Origin: a virus
IMG/VR virus record: IMGVR_UViG_3300033142_001028
Coordinates: 1-63,534 of that record
Length of the DNA stretch: 63,534 bases
Direction: 5' to 3' (one strand)
A model generated the notes under the pieces. It was not told where the DNA came from. It did no database searches and saw nothing but the letters and a program-made list of their open reading frames with translations. Positions 42,000-49,475 of the stretch are shown here, in pieces (position 1 is the first letter of the stretch; every line of letters begins with the position of its first letter). The translations under genes were made by a program, and so were the position numbers.

Positions 42000-43120
42000 T
42001 GAAAATTTATATCATAGACCTTGAATCCGTTCCGACACGCTATACGTGTCAATGGAAAGAGCATATTCCAACTCTGCTGAAAAATGCAGCGACCTTGAGG
42101 AATAGGGCTGACGTAGAGATAGTAAATATCTCTGGAGGAGAAGCAGAGTTGAAAGCGACGCCTGGAGCTTTCTTAAACTTTGCGCAGACAAATGTGTATA
42201 AGAACAACCAACTAACACAAGTGTCTGAATTATTTTCTGAGGGCGAGGTCAATCCAGGCGACCAATTTATATTCACAGACGCATGGCATCCTGGGATTAT
42301 GCAACTCAAATATATGAGTGAGTTGCTACAGATTCCCGTTGTGATACACGCACTGTGGCATGCAGGAAGCTATGACCCGCAAGACTTCTTAGGCAGACTT
42401 ATCAAAGACAAACGCTGGACAAACAACTTTGAGAAAGCAGTCTTTCATGCAGTAGATTACAATTGGTTTGCAACTGACTTTCACATTGATATGTTCCGAC
42501 GTAATTGTTTCCGCGAACCCTATCAAGGTTACTTCGCAGAACTTGATCCGCACGAAATCGAAACAAAGTATTGTCGCACAGGTTGGCCGATGGAATACAT
42601 GGCTGACACGTTAGCTCCATATGCTAATCTAGAAAAGCGTGACTTGATTCTGTTCCCGCATCGTGTAGCACCAGAGAAGCAAGTAAGGATTTTCAACGAA
42701 TTAGCAGAAGCACTTCCGCAGTATGAATGGGTTGTGTGTCAAGACAAAGAACTAACTAAGCATGAGTTTCATACATTGCTTGGTGAAGCTAAGATGGTCT
42801 TTAGCGCAAACTTGCAAGAAACGCTAGGCATTTCTACTTGTATTGAGGGACCGCTAGTAGGTGCGCTACCGTGTGCTCCGAATCGCTTAAGCTACACAGA
42901 AATCTTTGCAGGACACGAAGAATTTTTATATCCAGATGAATGGACTAGGAGTTACGATAAGTTCGACGCAAACAGAAAGAACTTAGTTGATCGCATAGAA
43001 GATATGATGCAGAACTATGATGCAGCAAAGGCACATTTGTATTCTTACAACCAAAACCAGATTCCGAAGTTCTTTGGGTTCGATGCAGCGATAGAAGTTA
43101 TCTTCAAGGAAGATGACTAA
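41999..43120 (+). CDS. Glycosyltransferase, GT-B type
   Basis: A 373-residue protein. FTDAWHPGIMQLKYM and HALWHAGSYDPQDF in the first half, and LFPHRVAPEKQ, ANLQETLGISTCIEGPLVGALPCAPN in the second half fit a two-domain GT-B enzyme with the sugar-nucleotide-binding E-x7-E-type site in the second domain. Targets could be phage DNA bases (as in T4), the virion or host surface sugars. A similar enzyme is common in large marine T4-like phages. Confidence 0.75.
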   Translation: MKIYIIDLESVPTRYTCQWKEHIPTLLKNAATLRNRADVEIVNISGGEAELKATPGAFLNFAQTNVYKNNQLTQVSELFSEGEVNPGDQFIFTDAWHPGIMQLKYMSELLQIPVVIHALWHAGSYDPQDFLGRLIKDKRWTNNFEKAVFHAVDYNWFATDFHIDMFRRNCFREPYQGYFAELDPHEIETKYCRTGWPMEYMADTLAPYANLEKRDLILFPHRVAPEKQVRIFNELAEALPQYEWVVCQDKELTKHEFHTLLGEAKMVFSANLQETLGISTCIEGPLVGALPCAPNRLSYTEIFAGHEEFLYPDEWTRSYDKFDANRKNLVDRIEDMMQNYDAAKAHLYSYNQNQIPKFFGFDAAIEVIFKEDD

Positions 43121-43377
43121 TGAGTTACGGTGGAGGTAGTCCTGGCGGACGCAAAAACATTACTGTCGCTGAATGGCAGGAGATCAGCATATCTCCAGAA
43201 CTCATGGAAAGGATCGACAGGATGGAACGCAATCTAGATGTTGTAATGGAACGTCTAACTGTGCTTGATAAACCTAATCCTGAAAAGTTAGCGAAGTTCA
43301 AACAACTAAAAGTAGTGTATGAAAAGTACAAATTTCTAGAGAAACTTTGCGGGGAAGATGATGATGGATGTAGATGA
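43120..43377 (+). CDS. Coiled-coil protein, YNKYK family, copy 2
   Basis: An 85-residue protein with the same C-terminal pattern as 41114: LDKPNPEKLAKFKQLKVVYEKYKFLEKLCGED. A Gly-rich start is followed by a coiled coil with regular hydrophobic spacing (ELMERIDRMERNLDVVMERL). Its ending F-L-E-K-L-C-G also fits the recurrent F-x3-L-x-G pattern. Confidence 0.55.
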   Translation: MSYGGGSPGGRKNITVAEWQEISISPELMERIDRMERNLDVVMERLTVLDKPNPEKLAKFKQLKVVYEKYKFLEKLCGEDDDGCR

Positions 43378-43645
43378 CCTCATAGAAGAAATCGGAAATG
43401 TAAACGATGAGGTGATGAATCTTGAGCGACGTATTGATACACTAGATCGTACATTCATTAAATGTACAAACGATATATTAGAAGCACTAAAGTTGCAAAC
43501 TGATATGATTGCAGAACTTGGCGAGTTGGTAGCACTCAGCAAATCGCCAACAGAAGCCGACTTAAAGAAATATGCTGCGATACGTGAAGCGTTTGATCGG
43601 TACGATTTTGTGCGCAAACTTACATTAGGAAAGGACACTGAATAA
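43358..43645 (+). CDS. Coiled-coil protein, YNKYK family, copy 3
   Basis: A 95-residue acidic coiled coil ending KSPTEADLKKYAAI, FDRYDFVRKLTLGKD, matching the family ends at 41114 and 43120. Three consecutive ATG codons are possible starts; 43358 is the first. It overlaps the previous gene by 20 bases. Confidence 0.55.
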   Translation: MMMDVDDLIEEIGNVNDEVMNLERRIDTLDRTFIKCTNDILEALKLQTDMIAELGELVALSKSPTEADLKKYAAIREAFDRYDFVRKLTLGKDTE

Positions 43646-43983
43646 TGAAACTAGGTATAGAACCAAAAACGTGCCCCACTCATGTAATTAAGATTTACAT
43701 TGCTGGTGACAGAAATCTTGCTAGACAAGTACTCCAAGAGTATGTTATGCGTGGTGCGTGTGTTAGCATTTCAGAAGAAGAATATATCTACACAATGGGT
43801 AATGAAACAGGAATCGTAGTAAACTTAATCAATTACCCGCGCTTTCCTAAGACAGAAGAAATATTACTAGAGCAAGCATTAGAATTAGCAAACGAGCTAC
43901 TTGTAAAGCTTTTTCAAGGATCTTGTACTGTAGTAGATTACAATGGAGAATCATTCTTCATTAGTAGAAGAAAAGACGATTAA
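43645..43983 (+). CDS. Conserved small phage protein of unknown function
   Basis: A 112-residue protein with THVIKIYIAGD, a Cys-containing beta pattern, ETGIVVNLINYPRFP and a helix ALELANELLVKL. I recognise this as a small family common in phages that often carry such accessory blocks. The fold looks like a compact alpha/beta domain. No function is known. Confidence 0.6.
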   Translation: MKLGIEPKTCPTHVIKIYIAGDRNLARQVLQEYVMRGACVSISEEEYIYTMGNETGIVVNLINYPRFPKTEEILLEQALELANELLVKLFQGSCTVVDYNGESFFISRRKDD

Positions 43984-44003
43984 AAATCTATAGGAGAAAT
44001 AAA

Positions 44004-44336
44004 ATGGAAGAATTTGTAGCAGGGTTGACAATCGGAGGATTGTTAATAGAGAACTTAATTATTTTTGTGGCGGGCGCAATAGCATTGCTCGGATACAAGA
44101 TTAAACGTATGCTAGGTAGCAACGGCTGGGATAAGAGCAACATGACAAATGCTTTGCGCTTAGAGAGCCACGAAACAATGCACCCAGAAGATTTTGGACG
44201 CATGTATTATTTGACACATGCGCAAATGGATTTGCTTCGTAACAACGGACACGATCCAGACATGCCTTTCGGATATATCAGTTTAGACGAACTCTCAGAA
44301 GTTGTAAAGACTCGACCAACAGAAGATCATGTTTAA
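44004..44336 (+). CDS. Single-span membrane protein
   Basis: A 110-residue protein preceded by AGGAG. One hydrophobic segment at about 8-30 (LTIGGLLIENLIIFVAGAIALLGY) is followed by a basic turn and a soluble domain with an acidic end (EDFGRMYYLTHAQMDLLRNN). An inner-membrane protein with its domain in the cytoplasm is likely. Confidence 0.5.
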   Translation: MEEFVAGLTIGGLLIENLIIFVAGAIALLGYKIKRMLGSNGWDKSNMTNALRLESHETMHPEDFGRMYYLTHAQMDLLRNNGHDPDMPFGYISLDELSEVVKTRPTEDHV

Positions 44337-44754
44337 TAGAATAAGAAATTATTTTCTGAATCGTCGTGTTAAGAAAAAGACGAATTCTACTATCAGGTTA
44401 TTACAAACAGCGGCGCCGCCATCACCTACTGTTATGATTTTTGATGATGCGCAATCAAATACGTTAACGTTTACAAATAACAATGGCGTAAAGATTTTCT
44501 CAATTGAACCAAATGGAGAAGCAGTTTGGCACAAGGAAGATGTATATAACGAAGCTGCCTCTATATTTCTCCAGTGCGTTACTATGAACATTGAGGATAA
44601 AGCAGGTATTGCGCAAAATCGCATGGAATGGGAGGAACGCATAACTGTGAAACTCGCTAGACAAGCGGAAATAGCTCCACTTGGGCCTGAGGAGTTGACA
44701 GATGTTATTCGAAAGTGTATAATGTATGATAAGCTGAAGGGTACAAAAAACTAA
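44329..44754 (+). CDS. Small unknown protein of phage type
   Basis: A 141-residue protein with a basic N-terminus, a beta-hairpin-like middle (LTFTNNNGVKIFSIEPNGEAVW) and a helical C-terminus. The hairpin followed by EAASIF is a pattern I associate with small proteins near phage structural and accessory genes. It ends IMYDKLKGTKN, an imperfect version of the recurrent motif. Confidence 0.5.
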   Translation: MFNRIRNYFLNRRVKKKTNSTIRLLQTAAPPSPTVMIFDDAQSNTLTFTNNNGVKIFSIEPNGEAVWHKEDVYNEAASIFLQCVTMNIEDKAGIAQNRMEWEERITVKLARQAEIAPLGPEELTDVIRKCIMYDKLKGTKN

Positions 44755-44755
44755 A

Positions 44756-44968
44756 ATGGCAGTAAAATACTATAGAATAATTGCAATTGATTATGTCGAA
44801 GACTGTAAGTGTGACTCAGCCGAAGAAAAGAATGCTTGGATGGTTTTAGAAGATAAAGTAAACGCATTCCTTGTATCTGAAATAGAGCAAGATCGAATAT
44901 GGAATCTCAGTGGAGATATTATTTCTGCTAACTATGGACTTGCACAAGTACTAGTTACGGAAAAGTAG
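44756..44968 (+). CDS. Small unknown protein
   Basis: A 70-residue protein with one or two short beta strands and a helix (EEKNAWMVLEDKVNAFLV). It lies one base after the previous gene and four bases before queE. No family is recognised. Confidence 0.45.
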   Translation: MAVKYYRIIAIDYVEDCKCDSAEEKNAWMVLEDKVNAFLVSEIEQDRIWNLSGDIISANYGLAQVLVTEK

Positions 44969-44972
44969 CATA

Positions 44973-45887
44973 ATGAGCAATAAATATAAATACAGCGAAA
45001 TATTTACTTCGATTCAAGGCGAAGGAACCTACTGTGGAACACCGACAGTTTGGCTTCGTTGGTTCTTATGTAATTTACAATGCAGCGGCTTTGGTCAGAA
45101 AATACCAGAAGAACGCAGTACACATATTTTACCATATAAAGAATTCGACGTTAGCACTGTAAAGCGTATCGAAGATTTACCTGTTTGGGATTATGGTTGT
45201 GATTCTAGCTATAGCTGGGCGCGGAAATTCAAAGATTTATGTCCTGCGCATACAGCAAGACAACTTGCACAGAAACTAGAAAACGAATTACGCAAGTTTG
45301 ACAACAATCCTGACGGAAAATTCTTGCTAAATAATGAGCGCGAGCTAAAAGATGTACATTTTTGTATGACAGGTGGTGAGCCGATGCTTGAACGTACACA
45401 AGTAGGGCAAGTCGAGTTACTGCATGCGTTAGCAGATAATGTGAACTTACCAAGATTTATTACAGTAGAGACAAACGGAACACAGACGCTAACAGATGAA
45501 TTAGCAAAAACAATCTCGTCATACGTAGCAAGCGGCGGAGAATGGTTTTGGTCGTGTTCGCCTAAGCTATTATATACAAGTGGTGAGAAGCCAACTAAGG
45601 CAATTAAGCCTGCTGTAGTCAAAACGTATCAAGACGTTAGTGCGTTTGGACAACTAAAGTTTGTTGTAAGCAACAGACCAGAAGCATGGGATGAACTTGA
45701 AGAACGAGTTGAAGATTTTAGGAATGCAGGGATTGAGTGGCCTGTTTGGATAATGCCCGTTGGCGCGACAGTCGAATCACAACAAGACGAGGATGCTATT
45801 GCAATAATTGAGGAAACTATTCGTAGAGGTTATCACGTTGCTACGAGAGTACATTGTTACATTTGGGGCAATCAGATAGGAACATAA
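44973..45887 (+). CDS. queE: 7-carboxy-7-deazaguanine synthase QueE, phage type
   Basis: A 304-residue radical SAM protein. SEIFTSIQGEGTYCGTPTVWLR is the QueE N-terminus, and MTGGEPML and FITVETNGTQ are the SAM-binding motifs. The cluster site is odd: Cys33 and Cys37 (CNLQC) are followed by SGFG, and the third Cys may be Cys76 in YGCDSSYSW, with about 38 residues inserted. I recall this layout from other phage QueE proteins. It makes the 7-deazaguanine precursor CDG from CPH4, the QueD product. Confidence 0.88.
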   Translation: MSNKYKYSEIFTSIQGEGTYCGTPTVWLRWFLCNLQCSGFGQKIPEERSTHILPYKEFDVSTVKRIEDLPVWDYGCDSSYSWARKFKDLCPAHTARQLAQKLENELRKFDNNPDGKFLLNNERELKDVHFCMTGGEPMLERTQVGQVELLHALADNVNLPRFITVETNGTQTLTDELAKTISSYVASGGEWFWSCSPKLLYTSGEKPTKAIKPAVVKTYQDVSAFGQLKFVVSNRPEAWDELEERVEDFRNAGIEWPVWIMPVGATVESQQDEDAIAIIEETIRRGYHVATRVHCYIWGNQIGT

Positions 45888-46078
45888 TGAATCCTTATTC
45901 GCAAGATAGAAAGAAATGTATTAGACAATATGAAACTTGGCGAAAAGGCGCTATGGACAAATGGAATGAACATCGTGTTTGGGTATATAACGACGGATCA
46001 GCAGTAGCAAGTGTTATACGAGGTCCGTTTTCTGAGAAAGAGTATTTTAAATTATTACTAGAAGGTACAGTACAATGA
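45887..46078 (+). CDS. Small protein with F-x3-L-x-G tail
   Basis: A 63-residue basic, Trp-rich protein (YETWRKGAMDKWNEHRVW) ending FSEKEYFKLLLEGTVQ. The start is at the TAATG overlap with queE. Almost nothing but the tail and a small Trp/Tyr core is present, so the tail may be its main function. Confidence 0.6.
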   Translation: MNPYSQDRKKCIRQYETWRKGAMDKWNEHRVWVYNDGSAVASVIRGPFSEKEYFKLLLEGTVQ

Positions 46079-46341
46079 AGAAAGATACGGAACAGAAATT
46101 ATTGATGGAACAGCCAATTCGTTATGAACGTGATGGAAATAAACTCACTAAGATCAATGAAGGGTGGGTAACTGAGGACAAAGAAATTTTTACACGATTA
46201 CTTCGTAAAGAAACATTCCATTATATAGACGGAGTGGAACAAAAGGAGACTGACGTTGTAATTGAAACGCTTGAAACGCTCAAAGGCACGATGTACATGA
46301 AGCGTAAGCTTAGAGGCAAACTATTCGATGATGTTCAGTGA
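46075..46341 (+). CDS. Small protein with internal F-x3-L and C-terminal L-x-G motifs
   Basis: An 88-residue charged protein with DKEIFTRLLRKE in the middle and TMYMKRKLRGKLFDD at the end; both are partial matches to the recurrent motif. Start forms ATGA with the previous stop. Function unknown. Confidence 0.5.
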   Translation: MKKDTEQKLLMEQPIRYERDGNKLTKINEGWVTEDKEIFTRLLRKETFHYIDGVEQKETDVVIETLETLKGTMYMKRKLRGKLFDDVQ

Positions 46342-46501
46342 TAACGAGCTAGCAATAATTTGGTTCGCGTTATTAATGGAACAACAAGAACAGAAAGAAG
46401 GAACGCCTCGCTGGTGGAAGTATGCGCGTATGGTTCGAAAAATAGAGGACGCATTAGGGGCAACAAAGCGGCCATTGTTAAAGGTAGTAAAGACAAAATG
46501 A
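46328..46501 (+). CDS. Conserved-type 57-residue phage protein
   Basis: A short frame with MMFSDNELAIIWFALLMEQQ, PRWWKYARMVRKIEDALG, a helix-turn-helix-like arrangement I recognise from small phage proteins. Its start lies within the previous gene and its stop overlaps the next as ATGA, which supports real translation. The next frame in this region has an unlikely Arg-rich start and should begin at 46498. Confidence 0.5.
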   Translation: MMFSDNELAIIWFALLMEQQEQKEGTPRWWKYARMVRKIEDALGATKRPLLKVVKTK

Positions 46502-46686
46502 ATGACGATGATTGGGAAAATAAAACTATCCTTCATGGCGGCGGTGAGTGGCTTAAAGAGAAAGATGGCCTGTACACTAAGTATATGAATATTCATTACA
46601 AGGATGGCAGAGTAGATAGACACATAATGGAGTCTGGAGTAACAGAAAAAGAATACTTCAAGAAAAAATTAGATGGATCCGACTGA
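46498..46686 (+). CDS. Small protein with F-x3-L-x-G tail
   Basis: A 62-residue protein starting as ATGA at 46498. After a WENKTILHGGGEWLKEKDGLY body it ends TEKEYFKKKLDGSD, one of the closest matches to the motif core KEYFKKKLDG also seen at 39836. The tail lies at the very C-terminus. It overlaps the next gene by 14 bases. Confidence 0.6.
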   Translation: MNDDDWENKTILHGGGEWLKEKDGLYTKYMNIHYKDGRVDRHIMESGVTEKEYFKKKLDGSD

Positions 46687-46885
46687 ACGTTGGCTGAAAC
46701 GTAGATGCAGGGCAGATGAAAAACTTGTTTGTTGGGCAACGTTGCGTATAATAACTCGAGGTGAAACATATTACGAGTATCAGATGAACGGAACGAAGAT
46801 GAATAATATCATCATAAATGAAAAAGAATATTTTAAGCAAGCCCTATTAGGGTTTAAGGGATTTAAATTTTATGACAAAAATTAA
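46673..46885 (+). CDS. Small basic protein with F-x3-L-x-G tail
   Basis: A 70-residue protein with an Arg/Lys/Cys-rich start (ERWLKRRCRADEKLVCW) and NEKEYFKQALLGFKGF near its end. Third consecutive motif-bearing gene in this cluster. It overlaps the following gene by 14 bases. Confidence 0.6.
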   Translation: MDPTERWLKRRCRADEKLVCWATLRIITRGETYYEYQMNGTKMNNIIINEKEYFKQALLGFKGFKFYDKN

Positions 46886-47462
46886 AAGAATTTTACCTTT
46901 CGGTTGGTTTCCAGGACACTGGGGTCTAACAGGAAAAGTACGTGAAAGAGCAGAAGCAGAATACACACTCATTGGCGAAAGTCTCGACAAGAAAAATATC
47001 GAGATTAATCTTGGTGATCGAACTGATGAGGAAGTTGCAGTAGCATTACTTGAACACGAAGTAAAATACGGTAGGCTAACTCAGAAAGAACTTGACAAGC
47101 AAAGTGCAACTATTAAAAATGAACCTTGGGTGGATGTTAAGAATCTAGAAACAGATCCTGATAATCCTCGCTATGGCGGCGTTGAACTTGACTGGAATCA
47201 AGCATTCATTGACCACTTAGAGAAACATGGCTACGGTCCAAATCCAGATGATGAAGACACAGTTAATGATTGGTTCAACGATCTATGCAGAAACATTGCG
47301 TTAGATGCATATGATGGTGTTGGGGACTTTCAGGAACGAGTAGAGGATACTTCTCAGGTAGCTCGTCGTACAAACATACACGAAGACGCCATTCCTATAA
47401 ATATTGCTCCGCCGATTGATGGTGCAGAAAGTATAGAAGATATTGCAGACGATGATCTATAA
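46872..47462 (+). CDS. Conserved-type unknown protein, 196 residues
   Basis: The N-terminus ILPFGWFPGHWGLTGKVRERAEAEY resembles a protein found in other marine T4-like phages. Residues 50-140 are helical and acidic with DLCRNIALDAYDG, and the end is disordered and acidic. It lies just before the RNase H gene (one-base overlap). Function unknown. Confidence 0.55.
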   Translation: MTKIKRILPFGWFPGHWGLTGKVRERAEAEYTLIGESLDKKNIEINLGDRTDEEVAVALLEHEVKYGRLTQKELDKQSATIKNEPWVDVKNLETDPDNPRYGGVELDWNQAFIDHLEKHGYGPNPDDEDTVNDWFNDLCRNIALDAYDGVGDFQERVEDTSQVARRTNIHEDAIPINIAPPIDGAESIEDIADDDL

Positions 47463-48529
47463 TGAGTGATAAACAAAAATATATCTTAGTAGATGCAATG
47501 AACATGTTTCACAGAGCGAAGCATGTAGTCCATCGCGGCGACATTGACACCCGCATAGGTATGGCGCTACACATCATGTTTAATAGCCTACGCAAAGGCT
47601 GGCGTGACTTGGGCGGGCATCACGTTGTCTACTGTCTGGAAGGACGTAGCTGGCGCAAGGATGAATACAAAGAATACAAAGCCAATCGTGTAGTTGCACA
47701 ACTTAAGAAATCACAAAGAGAGCGCGAAGATGATGAATTATTCTTTGAGGCGTTCAATGAACTGAATAAATTTATACAAGAGAAAACCAATTCCACAGTA
47801 TTACAATGTCCTGTGGGAGAAGCAGATGATCTAATTGCAACATGGATTGATTTGCATCCTGAAAACGATCACATTATTATTAGTTCGGATTCAGATTTTG
47901 TACAACTGCTAGCACCTAATGTTGAGATTTATAACGGCATCACTGATGTCCGTTTTACAGATCAAGCAGCGTATGATGCAAAAGGACGCAAGTTAGAGTT
48001 AGCAGTTAAGAGTGACGGGAAACTCAAGGTAGGCAAGCCTGACGGATTTTTTCAAATGGATCAGGATGACTGGAACGAGTATGCCATGTTTCTGAAGTGC
48101 ATACGCGGCGATAAAAGTGATAACATTTTTCCTGCGTTTCCCGGTGCTCGCATCAAAGGAAGTAAAAACAAAACAGGTATATTGGAAGCTTGGGAAGATC
48201 GAAATGACGGCGGATATAACTGGAATAACTTTATGCAGCAAAGCTGGACAGATGTAGACGGCAACACGCATACAGTTAAAGATAGATATGAGGTCAATCG
48301 TAAACTAATTGATCTACACAGACAGCCTGATGATATAAAAGAAATGCTTGTGCAATCTATTCTCGATCACATAGATGCGCCGCGCAAGCAAGGTGTTGGC
48401 ATACATTTCTTGAAGTTTTGTTCAATGTGGGACTTAGATAAGATCGTAAGATATCCTGACGAATACGCAGGAATGCTTAACTCTACATACAACGATCATT
48501 TAAAAGAAATCGCAAAGGAAATAGCGTAA
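47462..48529 (+). CDS. rnh: 5'-3' exonuclease / RNase H (T4 Rnh-like, FEN family)
   Basis: A 355-residue PIN/FEN-like nuclease. LVDAMNMFHRA (Asp11), GEADDLIATWI, SSDSDFVQLL and RGDKSDNIFPAF carry the metal-binding acidic residues, and the last also matches the helix-hairpin-helix region of T4 RNase H. The protein removes RNA primers and flaps on the lagging strand. It is somewhat longer than T4 Rnh (305). It works with the polymerase, clamp and clamp loader found in this window. Confidence 0.9.
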   Translation: MSDKQKYILVDAMNMFHRAKHVVHRGDIDTRIGMALHIMFNSLRKGWRDLGGHHVVYCLEGRSWRKDEYKEYKANRVVAQLKKSQREREDDELFFEAFNELNKFIQEKTNSTVLQCPVGEADDLIATWIDLHPENDHIIISSDSDFVQLLAPNVEIYNGITDVRFTDQAAYDAKGRKLELAVKSDGKLKVGKPDGFFQMDQDDWNEYAMFLKCIRGDKSDNIFPAFPGARIKGSKNKTGILEAWEDRNDGGYNWNNFMQQSWTDVDGNTHTVKDRYEVNRKLIDLHRQPDDIKEMLVQSILDHIDAPRKQGVGIHFLKFCSMWDLDKIVRYPDEYAGMLNSTYNDHLKEIAKEIA

Positions 48530-48744
48530 TGGCGCATCATTCAGGAACTATTGAGATTGTCAAAATAACTGATTGGCATAAATGGTTCTCTATATTTAGT
48601 AAAATAGATATGCACGGTAAAAAAATAAGAGGATTTATGTATCGTCATCATGCGCAAGCATGGGATTGTGGTCACACAATAAACACTTATTCTTATGTGA
48701 CGCAAAAGGATATGTTCAAACTAAAATTAAAAGGAAGAGCATGA
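48529..48744 (+). CDS. Small WHKWF protein with F-x3-L-x-G tail
   Basis: A 71-residue protein with DWHKWFSIF and HGKKIRGFMYR, a degenerate form of the W-x-x-W/ITGK layout at 36753-39316, and the end TQKDMFKLKLKGRA. It overlaps the RNase H gene by one base and the next gene by four. Confidence 0.6.
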   Translation: MAHHSGTIEIVKITDWHKWFSIFSKIDMHGKKIRGFMYRHHAQAWDCGHTINTYSYVTQKDMFKLKLKGRA

Positions 48745-49235
48745 TTATACAATTAAAAGAAATCACAGACAGTAGTTGGTTAGTAATGACGGAAAAAGAA
48801 CAAGAAAAAATCGGATTACTAAGCACAAACAAATCGGGAAAATATCTTCTACTCACAAACGACGGCAAGGTGCAATTTGCAAATGATGAAGAGGTAAAGG
48901 ATTTCTTTGAGGAAGATGTCTTTAATAATATAGTTGTAACGAAGCTAGCTGAGGAGAAAGACTTTTTTATTAAAGGATTTCCAGTAGACTTCGATCATCC
49001 GTTTGAAGCTGATACAGAAGATGTAATTTCTACTCTTCCGCTATATACCAAAACAAAAAACAGTAAAGTCTTTCATTGTGCAGGTTACTATTGTGTTAAA
49101 TTCCCAAAAGGATGGATTCATTCTTTCTCACCTAAGCTATCAACTCTGCTAAAATATGAATATGTAGGTCCCCTTAAGACTGAAATGGAAATGAAGTCGA
49201 ATTTAAGCATATTGAAGAAGAACAAAAATAAATGA
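48741..49235 (+). CDS. Conserved-type unknown protein, 164 residues
   Basis: A soluble alpha/beta protein starting at 48741 (ATGA coupling with the previous stop). FIKGFPVDFDHPFEA, LPLYTKTKNSKVFHCAGYYC and FPKGWIHSFSPKLSTL form a pattern I associate with conserved proteins of T4-like phages, function unknown. It is the last gene before a late box. Confidence 0.55.
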   Translation: MIIQLKEITDSSWLVMTEKEQEKIGLLSTNKSGKYLLLTNDGKVQFANDEEVKDFFEEDVFNNIVVTKLAEEKDFFIKGFPVDFDHPFEADTEDVISTLPLYTKTKNSKVFHCAGYYCVKFPKGWIHSFSPKLSTLLKYEYVGPLKTEMEMKSNLSILKKNKNK

Positions 49236-49242
49236 TAAATAG
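49234..49242 (+). promoter_or_regulatory. T4-like late promoter box GATAAATAG
   Basis: GATAAATAG overlaps the stop codon of the preceding gene and ends 19 bases before the ATG at 49262. It should drive 49262-50759 late. Confidence 0.5.
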
Positions 49243-49261
49243 TAAGTAGGACACATATATT

Positions 49262-49462
49262 ATGGCAGACGAAATAAAAAACTTTCGTTTAAAAATACGC
49301 AATACAGCTAGTCTCAAACGGAGAGAATTATCATTTGGTTTGGCAGAAGCGCAGCTTCTAGATACCGAAATAGTTGCTCTTGAAGCACATATAGAAAAAT
49401 TAGAACTGGAGCTCCTACAGACAAAAACAATGTCCATTGATATTGTGGGACGTGATTTTTAA
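49262..49462 (+). CDS. Small helical protein, possibly structural
   Basis: A 66-residue protein starting MADEIKNFRLKIRNTASLKRR, followed by a coiled-coil-like helix (LLDTEIVALEAHIEKLELEL). It lies behind a late box. A small virion-associated role is inferred. Confidence 0.5.
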   Translation: MADEIKNFRLKIRNTASLKRRELSFGLAEAQLLDTEIVALEAHIEKLELELLQTKTMSIDIVGRDF

Positions 49463-49475
49463 ATGTGGAGTTTTA

